A DNA stretch of 64,000 nt from CAMFLJ01 sp963702555 (GCA_963702555.1 CAVPCW010000011.1:124001-188000); one strand, 5' to 3'; positions 1-7,842 are shown, counted from the first letter of the stretch. The notes: generated by a model from the letters alone, not told the origin. Made by a program: numbers and translations.

Positions 1-672
1 CTGTCCGGTGATCCACTCCGCCCCGTCGGTGGCGAGGAACGCGCACGTGGCGCCCACGTCGGCGCCGGTGCCCTTGCGGGGGATCGGGTACTTCGCCGGA
101 CCGGGGACGTTCTCCATCGAGCCGAGGGCGAGTGAGTTGCAGGTGACCCCGAGGGGCCCGACCTCGTGGGCGACGTGCTTCATCAGCCCGATGGCGCCGG
201 CCTTGGCCGCGCCGTAGAGCGACACCCGGATGGGCAGGCCCACCCGGCCGGCCTCCGACGCGATGGTGATCACCCGACCCCAGCCCCGCTCGCACATCCC
301 CTGCAGCGCGGTGTGGGTGCAGTTCATGACGCCGTAGAGGTTGAGGTCGACGAACCGGGCCCACAGCTCGGGGTCGGTGTCCTTGAAGTCGACCTGCGGG
401 AACCCGTTGGTGGGGATGCCCGCGTTGTTCACGAGGATGTCGACCGGTCCGGCCGCGGCGAAGGCGGCCTGCACCGCGGCGAGGTCGGTGACGTCGAACG
501 GCAGGGCCCTCGCGCTCCCGCCGATCTCCGCGGCCACGGCCTCGGCCCGGTCGGCGAAGAGGTCGTTCACGATCACGTCGGCGCCCTGCTCGGCGAGGGC
601 CCGGGCGATGCCGGCCCCCACGCCCTGGCCCGCCCCGGTGACCAGTGCCGTGCGTCCCCCCAGGGTGCTCAT
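1..672 (-). CDS. SDR-family oxidoreductase (3' end cut by window edge)
   Basis: NAD(P)-dependent short-chain dehydrogenase/reductase; 224 codons are visible and the C-terminus lies outside the window. The N-terminus carries the Rossmann motif TGAGQGVG (about residues 12-19). It is followed by NNAG near residue 85, a catalytic Ser in IASEAG, and the YGAAK active-site signature, so the classical SDR tetrad is intact. The ATG at 672 overlaps the stop of the preceding SDR by 4 bp (ATGA). It is therefore the last visible gene of the MarR-DegT-SDR-SDR operon. The substrate cannot be read from the sequence. Pairing with a second SDR and a DegT-type enzyme suggests a multistep conversion of a hydroxy or keto compound, which is inference. 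Confidence 0.88.
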   Translation of the reverse strand, partial: MSTLGGRTALVTGAGQGVGAGIARALAEQGADVIVNDLFADRAEAVAAEIGGSARALPFDVTDLAAVQAAFAAAGPVDILVNNAGIPTNGFPQVDFKDTDPELWARFVDLNLYGVMNCTHTALQGMCERGWGRVITIASEAGRVGLPIRVSLYGAAKAGAIGLMKHVAHEVGPLGVTCNSLALGSMENVPGPAKYPIPRKGTGADVGATCAFLATDGAEWITGQ

Positions 673-1490
673 GCCATGGGCTCCCCGTCGAGGCCCATCA
701 CGGTGAGGCCGTGCTGCTCGATGTTGTCGAGGCTCACGGTGATCCGGCCGGTGAGGTCGGCCGGGCAGTCGCACAGGAACACGGTTCCCTCGACCATGGC
801 CTCCATGGGCTCGATCTGCTCGGGCTTCAAGATGTTGCCGACGAGCTCCGCGGCGCCCTCGCTGAGGACGGCGGCGCGGGGCTCGACCGTGTTCACCCGC
901 ACGCCGGTGCCGTAGAGCGTGGAGGCCAGGCCGTTGGAGATGCGGTTCAGTGCGGCCTTGGAGGCGCCGTAGGCGATGATCCGCTGGGCCGACTCGTTGA
1001 GCTCGGTGCCGGGCCCGGGCCAGAGGTTGGCGCTGGCGCTCGAGAGGTTGACGATCCAGCCCTCGCCGGCCTCGACCATGTCGGGAACGACGGCCAGCGA
1101 CAGGTCGAGGGGCGCGTTGGCGTTGACCTCGAACATGATGTTGCGGCGCTTCACCGAGACCTCGACGAGCGGGGCCTGGATCGAGGCGGCCGCGTTGTTG
1201 ACCAGGATCTCCACCGGGCCGCCGAGGGCCTCGACGGCCTCGGGGATCACCCGCTGCCGGTCGATCGGGTCGGTGAGGTCGGCCACCACGATGCCGACCC
1301 TGGTGCCGTACCTCGACAGCCGCTCGGCGGTCTCGGTGAGGCTGCCGGCGAGGTGCTCGTGCTTGTCGAGCGTACGGGCGGTGAGCACCACGTCGGCGCC
1401 CTCGGCGGCCATGCGCTCGGCGATGCCGGCGCCGATGCCCCGGCTCGAACCGGTGACCAGCACACGCCGGCCCCTGAATCGGTCACCCAT
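669..1490 (-). CDS. SDR-family oxidoreductase
   Basis: A 273-residue short-chain dehydrogenase. It shows the nucleotide-binding motif TGSSRGIG near residue 14, NNAA after beta-4, a catalytic Ser in NLSSASAN, and the active-site YGASK. The region between Ser and Tyr has a short insertion (WPGPGTELNES) that probably shapes the substrate pocket. Its ATG at 1490 overlaps the TGA of the upstream DegT gene by one base, and its stop overlaps the next SDR start. The three genes are therefore translationally coupled. Reaction and substrate are unknown; family membership is certain. Confidence 0.88.
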   Translation of the reverse strand: MGDRFRGRRVLVTGSSRGIGAGIAERMAAEGADVVLTARTLDKHEHLAGSLTETAERLSRYGTRVGIVVADLTDPIDRQRVIPEAVEALGGPVEILVNNAAASIQAPLVEVSVKRRNIMFEVNANAPLDLSLAVVPDMVEAGEGWIVNLSSASANLWPGPGTELNESAQRIIAYGASKAALNRISNGLASTLYGTGVRVNTVEPRAAVLSEGAAELVGNILKPEQIEPMEAMVEGTVFLCDCPADLTGRITVSLDNIEQHGLTVMGLDGEPMA

Positions 1491-2725
1491 CAGATCAGTC
1501 CCTTCTCGGTGAGGAAGGCCTCGGCGGTCTCGCCGATGTAGGCGCAGTCCTCGTCGGTGAGCGAGTGGTTGTTGGGCAGGATCAGCCCCCACTCCATGAC
1601 GCGGTCGGCGTTGGGAAGCCCACCCTCGGGCACCCGGAACTCCTTGCCCCGCAGCATCGGCTGGCGGGTCACGTTGCCCGTCCAGACCATGCGGGTGTCG
1701 ATGCCCCGGGTCTCCATCCACTGCTGGAACTCCGAGCGCACGATGCCGGACTCCGGGTTGATGATGATCGGGAACATGTGCCACCCGGTCTCGACCCCGT
1801 CGGTGAGGCGGGGGAGGGTGAACAGGTCGGGCCACTTGGCGAACCACTCGCTGGTGAGGGCGAAGCTGCGCTGGCGGCGGACGAGGTTGTCGGGGAGCTT
1901 GTCGAGCTGCACCAGCCCGAAGGCGGCGGAGAGCTCGGACGGCTCGAAGTTCCAGCCGTTCTCGTCGAAGATGAAGAGGTTGTCGTACTCGAGGCCGTCG
2001 TCGATGGTGCTGAAGAAGCGGTCGCGGCCCTTGCCCTTCTGGGAGCCGTAGATCTGCAGCTCGGAGCGGCGGCCCCAGCGGCGGAACAGCAGCGCCTTGT
2101 CGGCCATGGCCTCGTCGTCGAAGCACACCATGCCGCCGGTGCCGGCCGCGGTGATGATGTGCGACAGGGCGAAGCTGGTGAGCGAGATGTCGGCGCGCGA
2201 CCCGGTGGGCGTGCCCCGCAACGTGAGGCCGAGGGCATCGCACGAGTCCTCCACCACCACGAGGCCGTGGCGGTCGGCGATCTCGCGGATGACGTCCCAG
2301 TCGGGGGCGTTGCCGATGAGGTTCGGGGTGAGGATCGCCTTGGTCCTCGGGGTGACCATCGCCTCGATGGCGTCGACGTCGATCTGGAACGTGTCGGGGG
2401 TGACGTCGACGAAGACCGGCACCACGCCCTTGCGGATCATCGGGGCGATGTCGGTGGAGAAGGTGACGGCGCCGGTGATGACCTCGTCGCCCGGCTGGAG
2501 GTCGAGCGCCTCGATGGCGAGGTAGAGGGCGGAGCTGCCCGAGTTGCACATGATGCCGTAGCGCTTGTCGAACAGCTCGGCCACGCGCTTCTCCATGGCC
2601 TTCACGTTCTTGCCGATGCGCAGCGCGGTGGGCCCGCCCTGCAGCACCTCGACGACCGCGTCGATCTCGCGCTGGTCGTGGACGGAGCCGGCGTACTCGA
2701 TCCGGCGGTCGGTGGGGTTGCTCAT
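1490..2725 (-). CDS. DegT/DnrJ/EryC1-family enzyme with His in place of the PLP lysine (probable PMP-dependent dehydratase type)
   Basis: A 411-residue fold-type I PLP-superfamily protein. The cofactor-binding features are visible: NSGSSALYLAIEA early on, an acidic VVVEDSCDALG strand for the pyridine nitrogen, and the segment SFALSHIITAAGTGGMV. In aminotransferases of this family that segment carries the Schiff-base lysine (SFxxxKxL..GEGG). Here a His occupies the place. The same Lys-to-His change characterises the PMP-dependent 3-dehydratases ColD and the E1/RfbH type, which remove a sugar C3 hydroxyl instead of simply transaminating. No clear Cys cluster for a [2Fe-2S] centre is seen, so a ColD-like mechanism fits better than E1. 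No sugar-nucleotide genes are adjacent, so the substrate is open. The ATG overlaps the MarR stop (ATGA). Confidence 0.82.
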   Translation of the reverse strand: MSNPTDRRIEYAGSVHDQREIDAVVEVLQGGPTALRIGKNVKAMEKRVAELFDKRYGIMCNSGSSALYLAIEALDLQPGDEVITGAVTFSTDIAPMIRKGVVPVFVDVTPDTFQIDVDAIEAMVTPRTKAILTPNLIGNAPDWDVIREIADRHGLVVVEDSCDALGLTLRGTPTGSRADISLTSFALSHIITAAGTGGMVCFDDEAMADKALLFRRWGRRSELQIYGSQKGKGRDRFFSTIDDGLEYDNLFIFDENGWNFEPSELSAAFGLVQLDKLPDNLVRRQRSFALTSEWFAKWPDLFTLPRLTDGVETGWHMFPIIINPESGIVRSEFQQWMETRGIDTRMVWTGNVTRQPMLRGKEFRVPEGGLPNADRVMEWGLILPNNHSLTDEDCAYIGETAEAFLTEKGLI

Positions 2726-3202
2726 CGGGGCTCCTTGAGGCGAGGTCGGAAGGGGACGGACTTGAGGTCGTCGACCAGGCGGTCGACGAGGCGGGTGAGC
2801 TCGGCGCGGTCGTGGTCGGACCACTCGGAGAGGACCTCGTCGAGGTGCGAGGTGCGGACCTCGACGATGCGGCGGTACACCTCGCGGCCGGCGTCGGTGA
2901 GGGCGACGACGGTGACCCGCGCGTCGGAGGCGTGGGTGGACCGGACGACGAGGTCGTCCTCCTCCAGTGTCTTCACCTGGCGCACGGCGGCACCGGGGTC
3001 CATCGCACAGGCCCGGGCCAGGTCGCCGACGTTGAGGGGGCCGACCTGATCGAGGGTGCGGAGGATGGCGTAGCCGGCGCGGTGACACCAGGACACCGAC
3101 CGCCGCCGACTGGCGGGCGTACATCTTGCGGCCGTTGGTGAGGCGGAACAGGCGCTCGAGTGCCTCTTCGGCCGCGGCGGTGTCGTGCGCCCCCCGGGTC
3201 AT
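2722..3202 (-). CDS. MarR-family transcriptional regulator (one +1 insertion in this sequence)
   Basis: Winged-helix regulator that heads the DegT/SDR operon. The N-terminal 35 residues (starting MTRGAHDTAAAEEALERLFR) are read from ATG 3202. The wHTH and dimerisation part (CHRAGYAILRTL, then VRQVKTLEEDDLVVRS and LTDAGREVYRRI) lies in another frame. Removing one G near 3097 joins them into about 159 residues, the usual MarR size. The C-terminus overlaps the DegT start by 4 bp. A strong promoter with an inverted repeat sits directly upstream, so autoregulation is likely. The ligand is probably a substrate or product of the operon enzymes (inference). The break could be a true null mutation, but the window-wide excess of +1 insertions argues for a sequence error. 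Confidence 0.8.
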
Positions 3203-3209
3203 GGCTGAG

Positions 3210-3239
3210 ACCGTACAGATAGTTGTCTGACTATGTCAA
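3210..3239 (-). promoter_or_regulatory. Leaderless promoter of the MarR operon with overlapping operator-like palindrome
   Basis: Reading the minus strand, a perfect TTGACA (3239-3234) is followed by an 18-nt spacer, TACGGT (3215-3210), and 7 nt before the ATG at 3202. The transcript would therefore start at or next to the start codon. The spacer holds the perfect inverted repeat ATAGT-N6-ACTAT (3219-3234), a typical size for a MarR operator. It sits in an AT-rich patch in otherwise GC-rich DNA. Confidence 0.6.
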
Positions 3240-3364
3240 CGACTTCTCCCGGCCACCTGTCCTTCACCCACGCTGCGTGGCTGGTTAACCTCGAGTTCAC
3301 GCACGGGAGGGGGCCGGATCGCGGTTGAGCGAACCGATGCCCGTCCCTCGAGCAAGGAGGCCTC

Positions 3365-3448
3365 GTGGCCAAGAACAAGGGCAAGAAGAAGGACAAGAAG
3401 TCCAAGAAGAAGGACAAGAAGAAGAAGGGCAAGAAGAAGAAGAAGTAG
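3365..3448 (+). CDS. Lysine-rich microprotein, 27 aa
   Basis: A short ORF starting GTG 3365 and ending TAG 3448. An AAGGAGG ribosome-binding site at 3355-3361 lies 4 nt upstream. 19 of the 27 residues are Lys, the rest mostly Gly, Asp, Asn and Ser (it begins MAKNKGKKKDKK). All lysines use AAG, as expected in a high-GC genome. A strong GC hairpin follows 23 bp after the stop, so this looks like a complete transcription unit. No domain can be recognised. The extreme charge suggests nucleic-acid or ribosome binding, or a polyanion or membrane partner; that is inference. Such a low-complexity AAG run could also be non-coding, but the ribosome-binding site and terminator argue for a gene. Confidence 0.55.
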   Translation: MAKNKGKKKDKKSKKKDKKKKGKKKKK

Positions 3449-3470
3449 TAGCTCTCTTCTCTTCACGGAG

Positions 3471-3496
3471 GCGGCGCCGGACTGGTCCGGCGCCGC
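3471..3496 (+). terminator. GC-rich terminator-like hairpin after the Lys-rich ORF
   Basis: Two 10-bp perfectly complementary arms (GCGGCGCCGG and CCGGCGCCGC) flank the 6-nt loop ACTGGT. No T-tract follows, as is common for actinobacterial terminators. Confidence 0.6.
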
Positions 3497-3559
3497 TCCC
3501 GCGTCCGGGCCCTCCCCGCCCTCCCGGGCGGCAGTCGGGTCCGATGCGAGACTGCGGGC

Positions 3560-4231
3560 GTGCTGAGCCAGGTGATCGGTCAACTCCTCCCGATCGCCGC
3601 GGCCGTCGCCCTCAGCCCGATCCCGGTGGTGGCCGTCATCCTGGTGCTCGACAGCACTCGGGGCCGGGTGAACGGCCCGGCCTTCGCCGCCGGCTGGTTG
3701 GTCGGCCTCACCGTCGTCAGCGTCGTGGTCGTTGTCGTCGCCGGTGGCGCCTCGAACCCCGACAGCGCCGCGGCCACCGGGGTCGAGTGGGGGAGGGCCG
3801 CCCTCGGTGTGCTGCTCCTGGTGATGGCGGCCCGCCAGTGGAAGAAGCGCCCAGCGCCCGGCGAGGAGCCGGTGATGCCGCCCTGGATGGCGTCGCTCGC
3901 CGACCTCCGGCCGCAGCGGGCCGTGATCCTCGGCCTCGCCGTCTCCGCCGCGAACCCCAAGAACCTGATGCTCACCGCGGCCGCCGCCGCCGCCATCGCC
4001 CAGGCCGGGCTCTCAACCGCCGACGAGGCGATCGCCGTCGCGCTCTTCGTCGCCCTCGGGTCGATCACCGTCGTCGGTGCGGTGCTCGTCCACCAGCTCG
4101 GCGGCCGCCGGGCCGAGGCCCCCCTGGCCGCGGTGCGGCGGTTCATGGCCGCCAACAGCGCCACGATCATGATGGTCGTGCTGCTGATCCTGGGGCTCAA
4201 GGTCCTCGGCGACGCCCTCGGCGGCCTCTGA
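3560..4231 (+). CDS. GAP-family (LysE-superfamily-like) integral membrane protein
   Basis: A 223-residue membrane protein with about six hydrophobic segments. It begins with a helix and the motif LSPIPVVAVILVL, followed by GWLVGLTVVSVVVVVVAG. It resembles the GAP/Sap family (PF11139), whose mycobacterial members take part in glycolipid or sulfolipid export and surface exposure. The conserved NPKN segment appears in AANPKNLMLTA. A GTG start at 3560 was chosen because the first helix begins immediately. The stop lies 1 nt before the next ATG, so it is probably co-transcribed with the HNH lipoprotein. Role here is inferred as small-molecule or lipid translocation. Confidence 0.72.
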   Translation: MLSQVIGQLLPIAAAVALSPIPVVAVILVLDSTRGRVNGPAFAAGWLVGLTVVSVVVVVVAGGASNPDSAAATGVEWGRAALGVLLLVMAARQWKKRPAPGEEPVMPPWMASLADLRPQRAVILGLAVSAANPKNLMLTAAAAAAIAQAGLSTADEAIAVALFVALGSITVVGAVLVHQLGGRRAEAPLAAVRRFMAANSATIMMVVLLILGLKVLGDALGGL

Positions 4232-4232
4232 G

Positions 4233-5006
4233 ATGTCTCCCCGGTCGTCTCGCGGCGCGGTCGCCGCCCTGGTGGTCGTGGTCGGCGTGCTCGTGGGGGC
4301 GTGCGCGTCGGCGGGCGGTGGCGCCTCCTCCGGCCCCGGGGCCTCGACCGCCACGGTGCCCCGCAGCACGACGACGGCCATCACCGGCCCGCCCACCACC
4401 GACCCGTCCACCACCACGGCGTCCCCGACGACGACCACGACGGCCGCTCCGTCGGTGCGCGACCGGCTCGCCGTGCTGGCTGTCGACGACCGCCCGTCGC
4501 CCGTCGGCACCTACCGCCGCGACGACTGGCCGCACTGGAAGGACGTCGACGGCAACGGGTGCGACGCCCGCCAGGACACCCTCATCCTCTGGTCGACCAC
4601 CCCCGCGATCGTCGACCGCTCCCGCGGCTGCAAGGTGCTGGCGGGCACGTGGGTGTCGCCCTACGACGGGAAGGTCACCGCCAGCCCGGCCGACATCCAG
4701 ATCGACCACATGGTCCCTCTCGCCGAGGCGTTCCGGTCCGGCGGCTGGCAGTGGGACGCCGGCCGCCGTCGCCAGTTCGCCAACGACCCGATCGAGCTGG
4801 TCGCCGCCTCGGGCTCCTCGAACAACGCGAAGAGCGACTCACCTCCGAACGAGTGGCGCCCCCCTCGCGTCGAGTCGTGGTGCGCCTACGCCGACCGCTG
4901 GGTCACGGTGAAGGCGACCTACGGCCTCACCGTCACGACCGAGGAGCGGGACGCCCTCGGGCAGATGCTCGACACCTGCACCCTGGTGAGTGAGCGCTGG
5001 CCCTGA
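4233..5006 (+). CDS. Lipoprotein with secreted HNH (DUF1524/GmrSD C-terminal-like) nuclease domain
   Basis: A 257-residue protein with a lipoprotein signal: basic N-terminus, hydrophobic stretch and lipobox VGAC with Cys near residue 25. A roughly 45-residue Thr/Pro/Ser linker follows, then an HNH nuclease domain. The core is IDHMVPLAEAFRSGG (the DH pair is the His-metal start), FANDPIELVA, a NNAKSD segment, and CAYADRWVTVKATYGL near the end. This matches the extracellular DUF1524 nucleases of actinomycetes. Cys pairs (NGCDARQ with RGCKV; WCAYA with DTC) suggest disulfides outside the cell. It would act on the outer face of the membrane, probably in nucleic-acid degradation for nutrients or defence; that role is inferred. 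Confidence 0.82.
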   Translation: MSPRSSRGAVAALVVVVGVLVGACASAGGGASSGPGASTATVPRSTTTAITGPPTTDPSTTTASPTTTTTAAPSVRDRLAVLAVDDRPSPVGTYRRDDWPHWKDVDGNGCDARQDTLILWSTTPAIVDRSRGCKVLAGTWVSPYDGKVTASPADIQIDHMVPLAEAFRSGGWQWDAGRRRQFANDPIELVAASGSSNNAKSDSPPNEWRPPRVESWCAYADRWVTVKATYGLTVTTEERDALGQMLDTCTLVSERWP

Positions 5007-5063
5007 GCAGCCGGCGGCCACGTTCGCAGTCCGGTCGGTGAGCGGGCCCGACCGCGGGGCCCA

Positions 5064-5080
5064 CCCACCGACGCGGTGGG
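5064..5080. terminator. Hairpin between convergent genes
   Basis: Arms CCCACCG and CGGTGGG enclose a 3-nt loop, placed between the ends of the HNH lipoprotein (+) and the CoA-binding protein (-). A bidirectional terminator is plausible. There is no T-tract. Confidence 0.4.
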
Positions 5081-5087
5081 GGTGGGG

Positions 5088-5546
5088 TCAGGCGGCGATG
5101 CGCTTCCCCACGAACAGGCGGTGCAGGCGGTGCACCCCGCCGACCGGCTCGTCGAACATCAGGGGGCAGGCCCCGTCGACGACCACGACGAACGCGTCGC
5201 GGCACACCTCCACGGCCTCCGGGGGAACGGCCGGCTGGCCGGCACCGCGGTGGAGCCACACCCGGGGGATGCCTCGGGCGACGGCCTCGCGTGCCATGTC
5301 CGCCATCTGGTCGGCCGGCACCATGATCACGACGCCGTCGACCGGGTCGGGCACCTCGGCGAGCGTGGCGACGCAGGTGTCGCCCTCGACCGTCACCGCG
5401 TCGCGGTGCACCGGGTACATCGTGCGGCCGCCGTCGCGCAGGCGCCGGTACACCGAGTTGGCGAACTCCTTGGTGTTCCTCGAGACGCCGATGAAGGCGA
5501 GGTGGTCCTGGGCGAGGAAGTCATCGATGGCAGCCCGTGTCGGCAT
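5088..5546 (-). CDS. CoA-binding domain protein (YccU/CoA_binding_2 type)
   Basis: A 152-residue single Rossmann-like domain. The signature HLAFIGVSRNTKEFANSVYRRL near residue 15 and the following YPVHRD strand match the CoA_binding_2 family. Also seen are VVIMVPADQMADMAREAVARG and an Arg/His turn (VWLHRGAG). Family members bind CoA; a physiological role is not established. The C-terminal half ends in an unusual basic tail (VHRLHRLFVGKRIAA). The start ATG at 5546 has AAGGGG about 8 nt upstream. It stands alone, convergent to the HNH gene and divergent from the nitroreductase. Confidence 0.8.
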   Translation of the reverse strand: MPTRAAIDDFLAQDHLAFIGVSRNTKEFANSVYRRLRDGGRTMYPVHRDAVTVEGDTCVATLAEVPDPVDGVVIMVPADQMADMAREAVARGIPRVWLHRGAGQPAVPPEAVEVCRDAFVVVVDGACPLMFDEPVGGVHRLHRLFVGKRIAA

Positions 5547-5677
5547 GACATCACCCCTTCCGTTCGACTCCCTTCCATCGTGGGTCCCGTCGCGCGCGAC
5601 CCGACAGGGCCGAACGGCACGCCGACGGTCCCCCTCGCGGGTGGGACGTCCGTACCGCCCGGCCCGGGGCTGGTCCG

Positions 5678-5683
5678 TAGCCT
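5678..5683 (+). promoter_or_regulatory. -10 element TAGCCT of the nitroreductase gene (leaderless)
   Basis: TAGCCT is followed by 6 nt and then ATG 5690. No ribosome-binding site is present. The spacing fits the TANNNT rule for leaderless actinobacterial transcripts. Confidence 0.5.
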
Positions 5684-5689
5684 GGGCCG

Positions 5690-6346
5690 ATGGAGCTGCT
5701 CCCCCTCTCGCCCGACGACCTGTTGACCACGACGCGTGCGGTGCGCAAGCGCCTCGACCTGGAGCGCCCCGTCGAGCGCGAGGTGGTCGAGAAGTGCCTG
5801 AACATCGCCCTCCAGGCCCCGAACGGCTCGAACCGACAGCCGTGGCGTTGGGTGGTGGTCGACGATCCGGCCACCAGGGCGGCGATGGCCGACATCTGGC
5901 GCCGGGCCATGGCCGGGTACGTGGCCGAGCTCGACGAGGCGCGCGCGGCCGGCACCCTCGAGACCCCGCCGCCGGCGGAGCGCCAGGCCGAGATCTCGCA
6001 GTCGGTGGGGCACCTGAGTGCCCACCTCCACGAGGTGCCGGTGCTCGTCGTGCCGACGATCGAGGGCCGCATGGAGGGCACGGGGATCTACGACCAGGCC
6101 ACCCGCTGGGGCTCCGTGCTCCCGGCGGTCTGGAGCTTCATGCTCGCCCTGCGGGCCCGCGGCCTCGGGAGCTGTTGGACGACGATCCACCTGCACCGCG
6201 AGGAGGAGATGGCCGAGCTGCTCGGCATCCCCTACCGCGAGGTCACCCAGGCCGGCATGTTCCCGGTGGCCCACACGATCGGCACCGACTTCCGGCCCGG
6301 GGCCCGCACGGCGTCCGACGACGCCGTGCACTGGAACCGCTGGTAG
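5690..6346 (+). CDS. Nitroreductase-family FMN-dependent oxidoreductase
   Basis: A 218-residue protein of the nitroreductase fold. It has the N-terminal FMN-contact segment TRAVRKRLDLERPV, the APNGSNRQPWRWVVV region that lines the flavin, and a central WSFMLALRARGLGSCWTT helix. The GIPYREVTQAGMFPVAH segment near the C-terminus is the usual second flavin and phosphate contact. It is expected to reduce a nitro-, quinone- or enone-type substrate with NAD(P)H. The substrate is not readable. Monocistronic, with a leaderless-type promoter just upstream. Confidence 0.85.
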   Translation: MELLPLSPDDLLTTTRAVRKRLDLERPVEREVVEKCLNIALQAPNGSNRQPWRWVVVDDPATRAAMADIWRRAMAGYVAELDEARAAGTLETPPPAERQAEISQSVGHLSAHLHEVPVLVVPTIEGRMEGTGIYDQATRWGSVLPAVWSFMLALRARGLGSCWTTIHLHREEEMAELLGIPYREVTQAGMFPVAHTIGTDFRPGARTASDDAVHWNRW

Positions 6347-6370
6347 CGAGCCGGGCCTGCGACCTCGGAC

Positions 6371-7792
6371 TCAGGCCGAGGGCGAGAGCAGGGCGGTGAC
6401 CTCGTCGGCCACCTTGGTGCCGGCGAAGAACTCGGGGTTGGTCCCGGCGAACAGCCGCACGACGTTGCCGAACATGAAGTCGCGGAACTGCTCTCGGTCG
6501 ACGAGGCCGTCCTCGACCAGCTCCCAGGCCTCGGGCAGCACGCCGGTGAAGTCAGGGACGTCCCAGTGGCCGATGTCGGAGGCGAACATCGCCCGCAGCC
6601 GGGAGCCCTCGGGATTGATCTTGGCGTCGAAGGCCAGCGCGTTCATGGGGTCGTCGGCCTCGCAGCCGAAGAAGCACTGCTCGGTGAACACCCTGACGAT
6701 GTCGGCGACCGAGCCGATGCCGCTCGGCGCCCACTCGTCGAGGGTGGCCGGGTCCTCGTCCGGGTCGGAGAGGAAGCCGAGGGTCTCGTCGAGGCGGTCG
6801 GTGCGCTCGGCGATGAGCCCGTCGGCGTAGCGGGCCATCAGGTCGTCGAGCTGGGCGCGGTCGAGGTTCCGCGGGTCGTAGTGGGCGAGGGCGTCGATGT
6901 TGCGCTTCTCGAAGTGGCTCACCAGGTCGGCGAGCAGGTTGCACGCCCAGGCCACGCCGCCCTCGAGGAACGCGAAGCGCAGCTCGGGGAAGCGGGTCAT
7001 GGCCCCACCGAAGAACAGCGACCGGCACACGGCCTCTGTTCCGGCGGCGAAGTTCCCGATGTGGTTGGCCACGTAGTTGGTGGGCGAGACCCGGCTGCCG
7101 AAGCCGATGCCGGTGGAGTGGAAGGTGGGGGAGACGCCGAGCTCGGAGCAGCGCTGCCAGAGCGGGTCGTAGTCGTGGGCGCTGTCGAGGCCGAGGCCGT
7201 CGACCCATCGGGCGGTGCGGTCGCCCTCGTGTCCCGGTGCCGAACGCAGCACCAGGCCGCCGAACAGGAAGCCCTTGAGCCCGAGCACACCGGTCGCGTG
7301 GTCGAGCTCGGCGATGGCCTCCTCGGGGTCGTAGGTCGGGATCACCCCGACGGTGATCAGTCGGTCGGAGTACGGCCCGTAGGCCTCGGCGTAGTACCGG
7401 TTGCAGGCCCGGGCGATGGCCCGGCGCATCTCGTCGTCGTCGATGGCCATGACCGTGAGCCCGACGGTCGGGTAGAGCACGGCGACGTCGATGCCCAGCT
7501 CGTCGAGGCGTTCGTAGAGCAGGCGGGGGAGCATGGCGGTGGCCCGGTCGAGGGTGTTGCGGGCGGGCACGCCCCACCACCCGGTGCGCGACAGGCCGTG
7601 GGCCCGCTTGGTCTCGACGTCGAGCCCGCGCCGCAGCGCCGACGACGTGGCGAGCGCGGTGAACCGGTCGGCGAGCTCGCCGCCGGCGTCGTCGCCGATG
7701 AGGTCCCGCAGGGCGGGCACGTACTCGATGATGTGGCCGTCGGCGTCGACCACGGAGTGGTCGAGCCCGGCGCGGATGGCGGTTGCGTCCAT
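6371..7792 (-). CDS. Amidohydrolase-2 family metal-dependent hydrolase/decarboxylase
   Basis: A 473-residue TIM-barrel protein related to the ACMSD-like amidohydrolases (COG2159). The N-terminal metal-binding strand is VVDADGHIIE. Later landmarks are a His in SPTFHSTGIGFG, an acidic strand ELRFAFLEGGVAWA, and a C-terminal ASDIGHWDVPD that matches the catalytic Asp/His turn of the family. ATG 7792 was chosen because the DADGH strand begins within 15 residues. Family members hydrolyse or decarboxylate aromatic or cyclic carboxylates; the substrate here is unknown. It stands alone between the nitroreductase (convergent) and glnE. Confidence 0.8.
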   Translation of the reverse strand: MDATAIRAGLDHSVVDADGHIIEYVPALRDLIGDDAGGELADRFTALATSSALRRGLDVETKRAHGLSRTGWWGVPARNTLDRATAMLPRLLYERLDELGIDVAVLYPTVGLTVMAIDDDEMRRAIARACNRYYAEAYGPYSDRLITVGVIPTYDPEEAIAELDHATGVLGLKGFLFGGLVLRSAPGHEGDRTARWVDGLGLDSAHDYDPLWQRCSELGVSPTFHSTGIGFGSRVSPTNYVANHIGNFAAGTEAVCRSLFFGGAMTRFPELRFAFLEGGVAWACNLLADLVSHFEKRNIDALAHYDPRNLDRAQLDDLMARYADGLIAERTDRLDETLGFLSDPDEDPATLDEWAPSGIGSVADIVRVFTEQCFFGCEADDPMNALAFDAKINPEGSRLRAMFASDIGHWDVPDFTGVLPEAWELVEDGLVDREQFRDFMFGNVVRLFAGTNPEFFAGTKVADEVTALLSPSA

Positions 7793-7842
7793 CGGTCCCC
7801 CCGGTGAGCGAAGGGCCCCATCATGGCCCGCGGCCGGCGGGG

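Noticed and set aside
3199..3583. Minus-strand ORFs rich in Leu or Phe over the Lys-rich region
   Set aside because: They are the mirror of the AAG repeats of the lysine-rich microprotein and lack ribosome-binding sites.
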